A stretch of 64,000 nucleotides of DNA. Source: Achatina immaculata. Taxonomy: Eukaryota; Mollusca; Gastropoda; Stylommatophora; Achatinidae. The stretch covers positions 12,049,963 through 12,113,962 of the forward strand of contig CM019701.1 in the NCBI GenBank assembly GCA_009760885.1, in the 5' to 3' direction. This document shows positions 35,701 to 50,700 of the stretch, in pieces. The translations under genes and the position numbers were made by a program. Each line of letters opens with the position of its first letter. Within the stretch, counting starts at the first letter, position 1. The notes beneath the pieces are model-generated. The model saw only the letters and a program-made list of their open reading frames with translations. It was not told the DNA's origin and did not search any database.

Positions 35701-38700
35701 CGTATTCTATACTGGATTATGACACAGTTAAGGTAAGTATAAAGTAGATTTTATTGCTCAGCCCTAAAATTTTTTAGTGCCAAAAAATTGTTCCATCGTT
35801 TCATACCAGTTTTTTTTTCTTTTCTTTGTTTTTTAAAATGACAAATAACTTAATTTATGGAATCTTCATTCAATTCCACTTATTTTAATGTGTGATACAC
35901 ACATAGTGTTCAAGGAATTAAGTTGGTACAATAACTTTTACACAGGGACCCCCTCCCCCCTCCCCAAAATGTCTGCGTCATAGGGAACATAAGGAACGTT
36001 TTTGACATAACACAAACGGAAAGAGTTAAAACAAAAAAGAGACCATCGACTAAAAGAGCGACATGACACTGTCACATTCCCTGACAGATGATAAACTGGA
36101 AGACTTGCTGAATTAGCTTACCTAATATTAGACCATCTAAGATTCAGGTGGGTGCTGAAAGTTTCTCGAACATCATGAGTCCAAGACCACAGTCATATCC
36201 ACAACCTTCTAGAAGATCCTACCCCCACCCCTATGCCACCCCCCCATGCGGTTGGTAGCTGATCAACCACTGTATGGGCGCTCTCTGGTATGAAATAAAC
36301 ACTCTGACCATTTTATAAATGGACGTTGAGGTGAAAAACAGTAGGGTGTCTGTCATGAATCAGAAATCTACTCTGTTGATCATGTGTTTCGTTATCACAT
36401 TTGTTAAAACGTTCAGGAAGTCAGCAGATAAAACATCATCGATTTGGGTGGGCTGACCTCTGTCCGCTGTGGCTGACAACCTGATCATATCACGGGAGTT
36501 ACTTCCCATCGTTCAGTGGGGTACTGTTTGTATCAATCGACCCCCAAAACCCAGGCCCCCCCCAGGGGCCCTAGGGATGATCTAACCCATAAGGTGCACT
36601 GTCCAGATTGTAAGTCATCTGTGTGCCAAGTTTGGTTGAAATTGCTCCAGGCGTTCCAGCGTGATGCTCTAACACACATATTTACACACACATGTTAATT
36701 TATATATATATATATAGATTACACCTACCTTATAACAGCAGTTTGCCAGCAGAAACAACAAAGCAACTGCCATAGTAAATGACATGGACAGAGCCAGAAG
36801 ATTAATGCTCAGCTCTTTATTATTGTAAAAGAAACATGAGCCATCTCCAGTGCATCGTTTCTGCCACAACAAGCATGCAAAGTCAAACATTTTTCCAAAC
36901 AGGATTGGACCTGGAATTGATCCTGCAGTCAGACAAAAATCATCTCATTTGAGCTAGGGAAAATGGTGAAAATTGGGGACTAATTATTGTGTAGTTTTTG
37001 AGGATCTGAATGGTGAAATGGTTAGTTCAAGTCATCTTACAAGATGAAGATCTGTTGTTCAGTCCCAGCAGGAGGTGGCTAAATATCTAATTAACCGAAG
37101 AAATAAGTTGTTGGCCCCTCCTTGGGTTGGGAAGGAAAGACAGCCAGAAGTGATACTGACAGCACTGCCTTCTGTGTAATAAGTCCAGGAAAACATCTGC
37201 TCATACACCATACCTCCCTCCTGCCTCAAATGCATGGAATAAAATCAAATAAATTATGGGCACTAACATCCATTTTCCTATATTCCTCATTAGTATGCAA
37301 CAGTCCAGTGAAAAAATGAGCCAAAACACAATATCTCCCATATGTATCATTAGCATATCGTAGTGTCACCTTTACTTTCACCTTGCACATTCTACTGTAA
37401 TGACTCATAAGATAGGCTAATATTTATTACAAATGGGAAGACTCTGATAGGCTAATATTCATCACAAGTGGGAAGACTCTGATAGGCTAATATTCATTAC
37501 AAGTGGGAAGACTCTGATAGGCTAATATTCATCATAAGTGGGAAGACTGACAGGCTAATATTCATATAAGTGGGAAGACTCCGATAGGCTAATATTCATC
37601 ACAAGTGGGAAGACTCTGATAGGCTAATATTCATTACAAGTTGAAAGAGTCTGATAGGCTAATATTCATTACAAGTTGAAAGAGTCTGATAGGCTAATAT
37701 TCATTACAAGTTGAAAGAGTCTGATAGGCTAATATTCATCACAAGTGGGAAGACTCCGATAGGCTAATATTCATCATAAGTGGGAAGACTCTGATAGGCT
37801 AATATTCATTACAAGTTGAAAGAGTCTGATAGGCTAATATTCATTACAAGTGGGAAGACTCTGATAGGCTAATATTCATACAAGTGGGAAGACTCTGATA
37901 GGCTAATATTCATACAAGTGGGAAGACTCTGATAGGCTAATATAAGTGGGAAGACTCTGATAGGCTAATATTCATCACAAGTGGGAAGACTCTGATAGGC
38001 TAATATTCATAGAAATGGGAAGACTCTGATAGGCTAATATAAGTGGGAAGACTCTGATAGGCTAATATTCATATAAGTGGGAAGACTCTGATAGGCTAAT
38101 ATAAGTGGGAAGACTCTGATAGGCTAATATTCATATAAGTGTGAAGACTCTGATAGGCTAATATTCATCACAAGTGGGAAGACTCTGACAGGCTAATATT
38201 CATATAAGTGGGAAGACTCCGATAGGCTAATATTCATCACAAGTGGGAAGACTCTGATAGGCTAATATTCATTACAAGTTGAAAGAGTCTGATAGGCTAA
38301 TATTCATTACAAGTTGAAAGAGTCTGATAGGCTAATATTCATTACAAGTTGAAAGAGTCTGATAGGCTAATATTCATCACAAGTGGGAAGACTCCGATAG
38401 GCTAATATTCATCATAAGTGGGAAGACTCTGATAGGCTAATATTCATTACAAGTTGAAAGAGTCTGATAGGCTAATATTCATTACAAGTGGGAAGACTCT
38501 GATAGGCTAATATTCATACAAGTGGGAAGACTCTGATAGGCTAATATTCATACAAGTGGGAAGACTCTGATAGGCTAATATAAGTGGGAAGACTCTGATA
38601 GGCTAATATTCATCACAAGTGGGAAGACTCTGATAGGCTAATATTCATAGAAATGGGAAGACTCTGATAGGCTAATATAAGTGGGAAGACTCTGATAGGC

Positions 38701-41700
38701 TAATATTCATATAAGTGGGAAGACTCTGATAGGCTAATATAAGTGGGAAGACTCTGATAGGCTAATATTCATATAAGTGTGAAGACTCTGATAGGCTAAT
38801 ATTCATCACAAGTGGGAAGACTCTGACAGGCTAATATTCATAGAAATGGGAAGACTCTGATAGGCTAATATTCATTACAAGTGGGAAGACTCTGATAGGC
38901 TAATATTCATATAAGTGGGAAGACTCTGATAGGCTAATATTCATCACAAGTGTGAAGACTCTGATAGGCTAATATTCATACAAGTGGGAAGTCTCTGATA
39001 GGCTAATATTCATACAAGTGGGAAGACTCTGATAGGCTAATATTCATACAAGTGGGAAGACTCTGATAGGCTAATATTCATACAAGTGGGAAGACTCTGA
39101 TAGGCTAATATTCATACAAGTGGGAAGACTCTGATAGGCTAATATTCATTACAAGTGGGAAGACTCTGATAGGCTAATATTCATACAAGTGGGAAGACTC
39201 TGATAGGCTAATATTCATTACAAGTGGGAAGACTCTGATAGGCTAATATTCATACAAGTGGGAAGACTCTGATAGGCTAATATTCATACAAGTGTGAAGA
39301 CTCTGATAGGCTAATATTCATACAAGTGGGAAGAATCTGAGACTAAGTGATCAAATATCATCATTTGCAAAATATAAAAGAATATATGAGACAGACTGAA
39401 ACAGAGGTGACAAGGGTAGCCTTTCCTGACAAGATGAGGAACTTATCAAATAATAAATAATAATAATAATAATAATAATGTTCAGATACTGTGGAAATGA
39501 GTGCTAAACATTATGTTGTTCTACATTTGCGAAATGAGATCATCATCCTGTGCTGCATTATTTGGGAAGATAAACTGTCTCTTATTTTCATGATGCCTTA
39601 GACCATGTTATTCCTGTCCATCTCTTGATCTTGTCCAGATATTAACCAAGATCATTCTGGTTCATCTCTTGATAGTGTCCAGATATTAACCTAGATCACT
39701 CCTGTCCATTTCTTGATATTGTCCACATATTGACCTAGATCATTCCTGACCATCTCTTGACATTCATCCTCTTGCTATTTCCATTTAAGTATGAAGTGAA
39801 CAAGCAGAGAAAATGCAAAGCTGAAGAAACAAAGATGCAGTTTTGCAGACGACGCAATATATACTCAAGACAGCCATGAAAAAAAAAACAAATGACATAC
39901 AAATAAAGTAACACCACACATTAAAAGTTACAGATTCTGACAATAAAGTAATATTGCACAATAATATCTACAGATTCTACCAATAAAGTAATACCACACA
40001 ATAAAATCTATAGATTCTGACGATAACGTAATACTGCACAACAAAATCTATTGATCTGATTAGAGACACAAAGGACAATACAGAATCAAGAAAATTATTG
40101 CATGTGTCTTTCATAGTACATGACCTAATAATGATATTGAAGTGTATATTAAAGATACTTACACCACACAGTCTACACAGAAATAATGATAACAAAAAAA
40201 GTTGGAACTTGGCCAGCATAAAATCGGAAATAGGAGATGTTTAAAAGAAATTTTAAAAATGAGAGAAAATGGAAGTTTGACAATGTATATCAAAAATATT
40301 TCAGGGCTTTCTTAGGAAACAAAACAACAATAAAATAAAAGAATAACACTGTTGCAGTTTGTTCTCTTAAAAAGTCTTCGTTAACATTTTCTTGTGTTTG
40401 ATTTCCTGTTGGATCAAAGACGGCTGTGTTTGTGTGGATCCCAGAAACAGGCTTACTGTGGTTCCCCTGTGGTAGTGCTCACATTTTGGGTCCACTCTGG
40501 ATCGTCAAATAAGTCATTGTATGTGACACTTGGGTTCATACGACTCTTGTGCATCAACATTTCACTGTGCCATCTGAAAAGAGCATTCTGCTTGCAGTTC
40601 AGGTGAGACAGAAAAACAACTACACATCACTGAAAACAAACATGTGACTGCTAATTCAAGTTCTTGACTTACCCAAACATCTGGCAACAATCCATTGTAT
40701 CCCCAACGCAAAAGATCTCTGGTGATCCGGTACACATCTAAAAAAACACATGTTGGATATGAAACTGACAGTTTGGTCTTACAGAAAGTCTAAGAAAACA
40801 GCTTCTATTGTGCTTAAACTGGACAAATGTAAAGGGCCTAGCTTAAATGCTGGTAATGGGGAACAGCCCCATCACACTTGAGGCATGCCCATATGTGTTT
40901 GGCCTTTGACATCAGGATGTTCTTCAATGTTTGTAGAGAAATTATTCCAATGTTATGTTGGTTGTGTATTGCACTTGATTCTGTTGTAGTTATCTTTTGA
41001 CACAAGCTGATGCAGGTGACTGGAGACAGTTAAGCGTTGTTTCACTAAACCGTGGCTGAGTCTACCAATGGTCGATCTAGCATAGTAGGTCACAGCAGCG
41101 TCAGACACGTATGTTTTCTTGATGTCATCTCTTTTCACTTGTGTCTTCCATCTTAAAGTGTGGCCTTCACTTCTTCCTCAAATGACACAGTGGACACTTC
41201 TATCTCTCCAAAAGGAGATAAAAGAAATAACAACTGTGGTGAAGCTGGTTCTACTAATAAAGGCAGACAGAAGTGTATGTTTCAGCTTTACAAAGACGAC
41301 AGAAGGCACCAGGAAAAGAACAAGAGTGCCAGAAAGTAAAGATGAGTACATATAAATGAAGAACATACAACAATCCAATAAGCCTTTTCCCAAGATGACA
41401 TACATAAACAACACAAAACTGTTCTGTTGTTTTTGTATGTGACATCTGACAAAGGCTTTCTCCAAGAGGAGTGATGTTGTGCCTGTTTTTCCCAACCTTC
41501 ATGACTGATGGGAAGTAATCTCTCTTGAGTGTCTTACAAGTATACTGGTACTAAGTCTGAATTTATCTCATGGTTATCTTCCCTCTAGATAGTTGTCACA
41601 TAATAAATTATTTATATCCTTTCATCTTTTCCTCTTTTTCTTTGTCCTGTATGTTTTTGTATGATTAAGGTGTGAACTGAAATGTTACAACTACGTGCTC

Positions 41701-44700
41701 ATTAATTAATAAAGCTGCTCCCACTTTTGTTTTAAATCTTAACATTTTGTTATCATATCTTTACTACAGTGGCTTAGTATGCATTTGTATATTTAGTTTT
41801 ATATCTCAATCGCTGTGAAGTCACCATTTATGGCTACTGGCTCAGGTTCCCTATGGTCAAAATGTTTAATTCATTTTGTTTTGTTAAAGAAACGATGCTA
41901 ATTTTTATTTAATCCATCACTGTGCATGTAATTTGAAAGTAGAAACTTCTTATTTTATGTTTCTATTGTGGAGATTACAATTGTAAAGCACTTTTTTAAG
42001 ATTTAATCATTTTTAATTGAGATCAGTATAAGTTTTTCTGCTCATATTTTTTTCTTTTTTTGTGATATTGACTGTCCGTTGCAGACATTGTAATAAAATG
42101 CTTTATTTGTGAGAAAGCATTAGAAATGGTCACAAAAAGTATAAATATGTGTAGAGAGAAATTCTAAATGACGAAACATAACAGCCTAAGGGGATTTACA
42201 AGAAATGATGATAATTTGAGCATAATTTTATCTTTTGCCCAAAACTTTGCTAATCTTACATCTTCATTTTACATTTTCTCACCAGTTTTTTTTTCTATTA
42301 AAAAAGTTTATTTGTGGAATCTTCCTTCATTTACAAGTACTTTCATATATGATAAGCATTGTGTTCAGTCACAACTGCTTTGTTACAATGATTTACAACT
42401 AGGCCCCATAAATGTAACAACTTATCCTTCCAGTGCCATTAAATGTCACATAAGGCTTGCAAGTTAGTTCTCCAATTTATCCTGTTTTCAGCGAGCTTTT
42501 CAACCTCATCAGGGAATTTTATGCCTATTATTTGGCCTCTCTTAACAACGTCCTCTTTAGAGTTTCACGTGGTCTGCCTCTTTTTCTTTGGCCTGTTGTG
42601 TAACAACACAAGCACCACATAAACCACTTAATCGATTTTTTTTTCTCCAGCAGCAGAAGAGACATATACTCAGAATTTTTATTTAGTTTTATATAAACTT
42701 ATACCCAGAATTTTGTTTATTTAGTTTTATATAAACTTATACCTAGAATTTTGTTTATTTAGTTTTATATATACTTATACCCAGAATTTTGTTTATTTAT
42801 CTGAATATTTTATTGGGGATACAGTAGTCACCCATCACTGTGATTTGCCCCAGTCACCTTCTTACATCTTACATCCTTACCATTCTTACATCTTACATCC
42901 TTACCATTCTTACATCTTACGTCCTTACCATTCTTACATCTTACATCCTTACCATTCTTACATCTTACAACCTTACCATTCTTACATCTTACATCCTTAC
43001 CATTCTTACATCTTACATCCTTACCATTCTTACATCTTACGTCCTTACCATTCTTACATCTTACATCCTTACCATTCTTACATCCTTACCATTCTTACAT
43101 CTTACATCCTTACCATTCTTACATCTTACATCCTTACCATTCCATCAGATGTCACATGGGACTCGCAGTGTGTCTCATCATGCCACCTTTAATAATTATT
43201 GGCCTATATTAATGAAGGCCTTTAATAAATATTAATTACTGCGTGACAGTTACCTGAGAGTAGCAGTCAGTGAAGGCATCGACGTGATGAATGTAAACAC
43301 AATCATCACAGAAAAGATAACGAGGAACACGGGTAGCCACTGGCATTTGATCTCACACTGCCCAAACTCTCCCATGTAAGTTTTCTGACTGGCATAGTCA
43401 GAAGCAGTCAAGTTGTAGTTTACGCATGTGCAGTTTCCGTACCTCTGTTCAAAATACAGTTTATTAAGATGTTATATAGTATTCACACTAGTAAATGAAA
43501 ATGCTGCTTAAAATTATGTGGGATTTTCAAAGTAACAGTTTTTAAATTAAAAAGTCTTTTGTTGGTAACATGCAAAACTCTATGTAACATACAGAAGAAG
43601 CTAACAAGTGCTATTACCTCCAGAGAAAGACCAGTCTTTAGCAAAAAACAGGCAACCTATTAACATCAAGTAAAGACCAAAAGCAAAGATGGGCTGAATA
43701 CTTCCAAGAAATACTTAATCGACCACATCAAAATGAATTAATAAACCTCGAAACCGATTTACCAGTCCCACAACTAAATGTCAACTTAAATAAAGTTACA
43801 CTGAATGAAACTGAGACAGCAGTGAATCTAATGGCTAACAATAAAGCTGCAGGTGAAGATGAAATAAGTCAAAATGTTAAAAGTTATTAACAGTGACAAC
43901 ATGAGCCAACTATAAAGAATGTTTAATAAAGTTTGGAAAGAAGAAAAAATCCCTTCTAAATGGAAAAAGGGAATTATTGTTAAAATACCCAAAAAAGGCA
44001 GCCTCAGTGACTGCAATAACTGGAGAGATGTAACCTTACTATCAGTTGTTTCAAAGGTGTTTTGTAAAGTGATTCTGAATAGAAAAAGGATGAAGTGGAT
44101 ACTGCAATGAGAGAAGAACAGGCAGGATTTCGAAAAGGGAGAAGCTGTCTCAACCAGATCTTTACTCTAAAAATAATACTTGAAGAACATATTGAAAAGC
44201 AGAAACCATTAATCCTGAACTTCATAGACTTTAAAAAATCATTTGATAGCATACACAGAGAATCACTCTGGAGCATTTTAAGACTATATGGAATACTATC
44301 TAAAATTGTCAACATCATTAGAGATCTCTACAAAGGATATGTTTGTGCAGTCAACACAGAAGAGGGAATGAGCAAATGATTTCAGACTGAAATGGGTGTG
44401 AAACAAGAATGTATATTATCTCCATTGCTTTTTGGAATTGCCATAGACTTTATAATGAAAAGATGATGTACTAGTAAAATCAGTATTGACTGGATACATG
44501 GGACCCAAATAGAAGATCTTGATTCTGCAGATGACATAACTCTTATCAGTAACAATGTGAAATCGATGCAGTAAAAAACAGATTCCCTGTCTTCCTTGGC
44601 TAGCAAAGTAGGTCTTGAAATTAATGAAAATAAACAAAAATAATGAAACTTCTCATTAATCAAGAAGTAAAATTATATGTAGAAGGAACAGTTGTTGATG

Positions 44701-47700
44701 AAGTAAACCAATTTGCATACCTTGGCTGCTACATAGACTAGGATGGTGAAACTAGGAAGGAAGTTAGAATTAGAATTGTGAAGGCAGCACTGTCCTTCAA
44801 AAATCTTGAGAACATATAGAATTCAAAAGTTATAAGCACACAAACTAAGTTAAGATTATTCAATTCAAATGTGATATCCACTCTCATTTTTGCAAGCGAA
44901 AATTTTAAAAAACTAAAGAAATAGACAAGAAATTAGATTCTTTTTAAAACAAATGCCTCAGGAAAATACTTGGTATAAAGCAGAATGAAATCAAGAACAA
45001 CACAGAGATAAGACAGATGAGCAAACAACAACCTGTCTCATGGGTGATCAGAAAAAGATGATGAACATCTGTAGGCAATGTGATGAGAATAAACAATCAG
45101 AGAATCCCAAAACATGCTATCAAGTGGAGCACAACAGGCCGAACAAAAAGAGGTTGACCACATGAAACTCTAAAGAAGACATTGTTAAGGGAAGTCAGTT
45201 TAGTGGGCATAACATCCCTTGATGAAGTTGAAAGACTTGCAGAGAACAAGAAATCTTGGCAAACAACTATGTAGGCACTATGTGACGTTTAACAGCAAGG
45301 GAAGGATGTAAGATGTAAAGTAACATGACATAAGATGAAGGTGTTTCCTGCTCTGTCTATGCATATGATGGCCAAATCCTTGTTTTTTTTTCTTCATAGT
45401 GTACCAAGTAAAACACTTACTGTCATTCTTCTTCCAGGTAGTGAAGTTTGTCATGAAGCTGATTTTTTTTTTCAGCTCATTTTAAGTCTTCAAACTAGCC
45501 ATCATAATGTACTCTCCATCTGACACAATTCCTGCAGTTTTCTTATAAACTCACGATAACCTCACCACAATACCGTAACAATGGTCAAGGCAATATAACA
45601 GAAGATAACTTCTTGTACTGTCTCAAAGGGCAGCAGCAAGAGTGGCTCCTGTTTCTGTCATCAATTGTGACACATGACACACTGGACAAGCAAGTGCACC
45701 AAACCTAAAGCACAGTCAAGGACTTAGTCATATTAATATAAGAAAGGATATTGAATCTACTGAACAAATAGCAAGGAACATTGGTAAGTTATGGACATGA
45801 ACCCTTGAGTAGCAGCTTCAAGCTCGTTGAAGCGGTCGTAAACTAACAACTCACAGACCTCTGGGAGGCATGGTTGAGGCCCCCCCCCCCATCCAGAGCA
45901 CCAGAAGTTTAAAGAGCCAAAATGTTTGTCTGGGGTGGGGGTGGGGTAACTTCTCTGATGATCTGAGGAGTTATACTATTTTTTTGCTCTCCACAACAGA
46001 GATTTTCCTGCATGTGATTCAGCATCAGCTACAAGGAACTACATTTCACATTTCCAGAGAGCTTTGAACAAGAACTTTTTGGCCTTTGGTTCTACCTAAT
46101 TCCAATTGTTGTCACATAGCAGCAGACAAAACTGACTTTTACAGGATCAAATAACCATCATAAAATGATGCTTTGGCTTCAAGAAGTTATAGGAGAAATT
46201 ATTCATTTCTTTTTATAAGAAAACTTATCTATGCTTGCTTATATTTTTTAATGTTGGATGAGTATAAAAGATGTAAAAATTTTATGAAACAACAAATCTT
46301 TAATAAATAAATGTTATGGTTTTTATGATGAAAATGTAAGAAACAATATACTTTCACTTGGCCATCATATGACACATCCGTACAGCCAGCATAACAAGGG
46401 GAGAAGTACATAACTCCATCTCTGCCACATATCGGGAAGAACTCTTCTTCAGCACAAAAACAGTTGCTGTTGCAGGAATCTACCAATTTCTTACCAAGGA
46501 ATGTTGCAGCACTGTAGAAGATATCAAAATATGAAAGTAAGTATAACAAATGACCAGATATTTAAAAGCGAGATATCAGAAAAAAATACTTCAAACATGC
46601 AGATTTTGATGATTATAACAAAAACACATAAACCATATGGATTTTGATGATTACAACAAAGATAAATTTAATGTCAAATTTTATTTGTTTTTTAAATTTT
46701 CATCCCTGGGTAAGTCTTGGGTATTGCCTCATATTTTGTGAGGCTGACTTACCACGACATCTTAGTTTTCTCTTCGTCTACTGACAGTTGGGGGGGGGGG
46801 GGGTGGTGGGGGTGTGTGTGTGTGTGTAGGTATGTCTGTCTGTCTGTCTGTGCAGTGAAATCAGTGATGGATTAACCACCACCCGAACCCCCAAAGGCTA
46901 AACACTGTAAGGGTTCCCAACCCCCTTTGATCTATATCTATCTATCTCCTGATAACCGTCTGATTTCCCTCTGGTTATGACATCTATTATTCCTATATGA
47001 CTGTATTACACAGACAAAACACAACAGATATGTCAGCATCATCTGGATAACATGATGTGCTGGTAGCAGGGTAATAATTCTAAATGACTGTTACATGAAA
47101 CAAGACCCTGTATTGGCAGTTTTTTGCCTCGACACTGGGCCCCCAGTCCTTTTGGGTTCCTGTGCTTAAGCCTGTTCAGCCTAATGGGTAATGTGCCACT
47201 GAGTGTAATCTAGTATGCCTCATTGTGTAGGTAGGCATTTCTCTTCCTGATAGGCAACTTCTCCTCAACAAAGAGGAGTCCTCATCACACACATAAAGCT
47301 GGGTTGACTAGACAATGATGGCAGTGGAAGATGATCCTTCTACACTCAGTCTGAGATCCTTCTACACTCAGTCTGAGATCTTATTACAATCAGTCTGAGA
47401 TCTTATTACACTCAGTCTGAGATCCTTCTACACTCAGTCTGAGATCTTATTACACTCAGTCTGAGATCTTATTACACTCAGTCTGAGATCCTTCTACACT
47501 CAGTCTGAGATCTTATTACACTCAGTCTGAGAAATTATTACACTCAGTCTGAGATCTTATTACACTCAGTCTGAGATCTTATTACACTCAGTCTGAGATC
47601 CTTCTACTCAACCTGAGAGACCATGTCACTACTGATTCAACCTAATACTACTTTTGGTTCCTGAGTAGCAAAGTGGTTAGTGCACTAGTTTCTCACAGTC

Positions 47701-50700
47701 AGGTCAGCAGTTCAGCTCTGACTGCAGTTTCTTACAGTGAGGTCAGCAGTTCAGCTCTGACTGCAGTTTCTTACAGTGAGGTCAGCAGTTCAACTATGAC
47801 TTGTGTACCTAGTTACCCAGCAGCAGAAATAGCTACCTGGCCTCTCTTTGAGGCAGGAATAAAAAAAAACTTTATGAATGGGAAATAAGACAACTTGACT
47901 TGACACTGACCACAGCACCCTCTGGCATGCTGACAGGTCAAGGGAAAATGGGCATCAAGACCATATCACCTGTGAGCCTCTATGGTAAGATAGGGTTGTC
48001 TTCACTTTGCCTAATCCTACTTTCATGAGGTGTTTATACAAACACAAAAACATTCAGATCAAATCAGATCAGATAGTGCCAGTACGCGTAGGTAGTCATC
48101 TATCTACATCTCACTTCAGCCTCCATGTCTCGAATCAAGTCAGCTGCTGTTTTTCTGATAAACCATGCAGTCAGTCCATCCAGGTATTTCGGTCTTCATC
48201 CTCTCTATCTTTCTTCCGTTTATCTTTCCACTCATGACCAATTTTTCTAGACTTCATGTCTGCTGTTGTGTCCTGCAAACTCTGATTTTCTTTTTCTTGT
48301 GTCTCTAGTCTGACATGTTCCTTTGCCTGTTGCAATACTTCTTCATTTGTCTTTCTGGCTGTCCATGGTATGTGAAGCTACTGAAATGTGATTCTTAAGA
48401 AGGATGCTTCACATACCATGGACAGCCAGAAAGACATTACAAAAAACAAAAAAACGTCTTCAAACCACGGCTAAAGACAATGTTAAAAAAAGGAAAAAAG
48501 ACAACGAAAAGGGAAAATAAAATGATGACGAAAATTAAGAAATGAAGAGAAGCATAAAAAAAATGTAAATAAAAATGGAAGGATGGAAGCTACAAGATTA
48601 TGGAAATGAATTAAAACACTCACTTAACATCTGTCTGCCCATATGGCAGTGTAATTCCAGCAAAGGGCATGGTTTCACAATCCATCAACAGAGCAACTGT
48701 TGCCACACTCAGAAGGAAGGATACTATGGTACATAACCGCAGAATGCCACGCACTTTCAAACCAAAGTACTTCACTATCAGTCCACCAGCAAAAGTAGCT
48801 CCACCACCAGCTGGCACAACAGCAAAGCCTAAACAATACAGTATTAAAATTTAGCAGTTTGGTCAATGAAGTTTTGTTAAAAAACCCCCCAAAACTGACT
48901 GATATTTTATTTTTTTCATGAAGAAAACAAAATTATAAGACGGTGACTTTATATAACGGATCTTGGGCAGGAAGTTCTTCCCCACCCCTTAATCTTGTGT
49001 ATACTATGTATATCATGCAACTTAATCTTGTGTATACAACTTAATTTTGTATATACTATTTATATCATGCAACTTAATCTTGTGTATACAACTTAATTTT
49101 GTATATACTATTTATATCATGCAACTTAATCTTGTGTATACAACTTAATTTTGTATATACTATTTATATCATGCAACTTAATCTTGTGTATACAACTTAA
49201 TGTTGTATATACTATTTATATCATGCAACTTAATCTTGTGTATACAACTTAATGTTGTGTATACTATTTATATCATGCAACTTAATCTTGTGTATACTAT
49301 GTATATCATGCAACTTAATCTTGTGTATATTATGTATGTCATGCAACTTAATTTTGTGTATACTATGTATATCATGCAACTTAATCTTGTGTATACTATG
49401 TATATCATGCAACTTAATCTTGTGTATACTATGTATATCATGCAACTTAATCTTGTGTATATTATGTATGCCATGCAACTTAATTTTGTGTATACTATGT
49501 ATATCATGCAACTTAATCTTGTGTATACTATGTATATCATGCAACTTAATTTTGTGTATACCATGTATCTCTCTCTCTCTCTCTCTGAACCTTAAGTGCC
49601 TAGGGCACATGGGGCTTCCGCAAGGGTTTTCCACAAATGCCTGTCCTTTGTCTTTTTTTCCGCTCTTGCCCAGGTGAGCCCTCTATTGCTTAACATCCTC
49701 TCTGTTGTTCTTCTCCATGTCTCTTTTGGTCTACCCTTACTTCTGTTCCCCTGTGGTGTCCATATACTATGTATATAATGCAACTTAATCTAGTCACACA
49801 GGCATGAAGCTGGATCTGGAGTGGGTTATATTAGGTTTTTTTATTTTTTTGTTTTTTTTTTCCATTAAAATTTCCCAGTGCTGGAGTACAGAAGAGATTT
49901 CTTCATCATGAAATGTTTGATCCACAGTTTGGCAGCCATCTTGAAAGGAAGCATTAACTTAGAGTAGCAACAGGATGTTCTTGTTCTTATTCTGATCTAC
50001 CTGGAACTGTGAACTGTTTTCTGCTGTTAATGGCATGAAGATGTTGAAGCATAGGTAAGATGTTAGATGAAGAGTTGATTATGGTGAAGTTTAAAAGTGG
50101 ATCCAACCCTATGATGAACCATGGTCTATTCAATATAAATATTACTAGGAGCAGCATGAAGAGGTGGGATACATTTTTTGCTAACTTTGGTTCACAGACC
50201 TTAATAACTTTTTCCCAGCCACTTTATCAGAGGCATCTATGTTCAACCACACTCATCTATTCTCTGCCACAGTAATCTATTCTCTGCCAGTATCTATGTT
50301 CAACCACAGTAATCTATTCTCTGCCAGTATCTATGCTCTAACACACTCATCTATTCTCTGCCACAGTAATCTATTCTCTGCCAGTATCTATGCTCTATCA
50401 CACTCATCTATTCTCTGCCACAGTAATCTATTCTCTGCCAGTATCTATGTTCAACCACACTCATCTATTCTCTGCCAGTATCTATGCTCTAACACACTCA
50501 TCTATTCTCTGCCACAGTAATCTATTTTCTGCCAGTATCTATGTTCAACCACACTCATCTATTCTCTGCCAGTATCTATGCTCTAACACACTCATCTATT
50601 CTCTGCCACAGTAATCTATTCTCTGCCAGTATCTATGCTCTACCACACTCATCTATTCTCTGCCAGTATCTATGCTCTACCACACTCATCTATTCTTTGC

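Larger units (their letters stand above)
33971..36718 (-). mobile_element. Helitron, non-autonomous/decayed
   Basis: On the minus strand the element begins with TC (TCTATATATATATA at 36718). It ends at 33971 with a hairpin (ACCCAGACAACGTCGGGT) followed by ACTCAG and CTAG, then T in the flank. This matches the Helitron layout: 5' TC, subterminal hairpin, 3' CTRR, insertion between A and T without target duplication. A remnant of the helicase C terminus at 34184-34300 and near the 5' end the common AACTTGGCACACAG-type sequence agree. The interior between 35200 and 36480 shows no coding capacity. Confidence 0.85.

Noticed and set aside
37420..39345. CRISPR-like direct repeats (also at 3795, 50228 and others)
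   Set aside because: Units are contiguous with no unique spacers, and the genome is eukaryotic. These are minisatellites.
46229..46549. A small secreted Kazal inhibitor gene as a stand-alone open frame
   Set aside because: The Kazal segment is bounded by good splice sites whose phases fit the flanking OATP exons. The extra residues of the open frame are intron.
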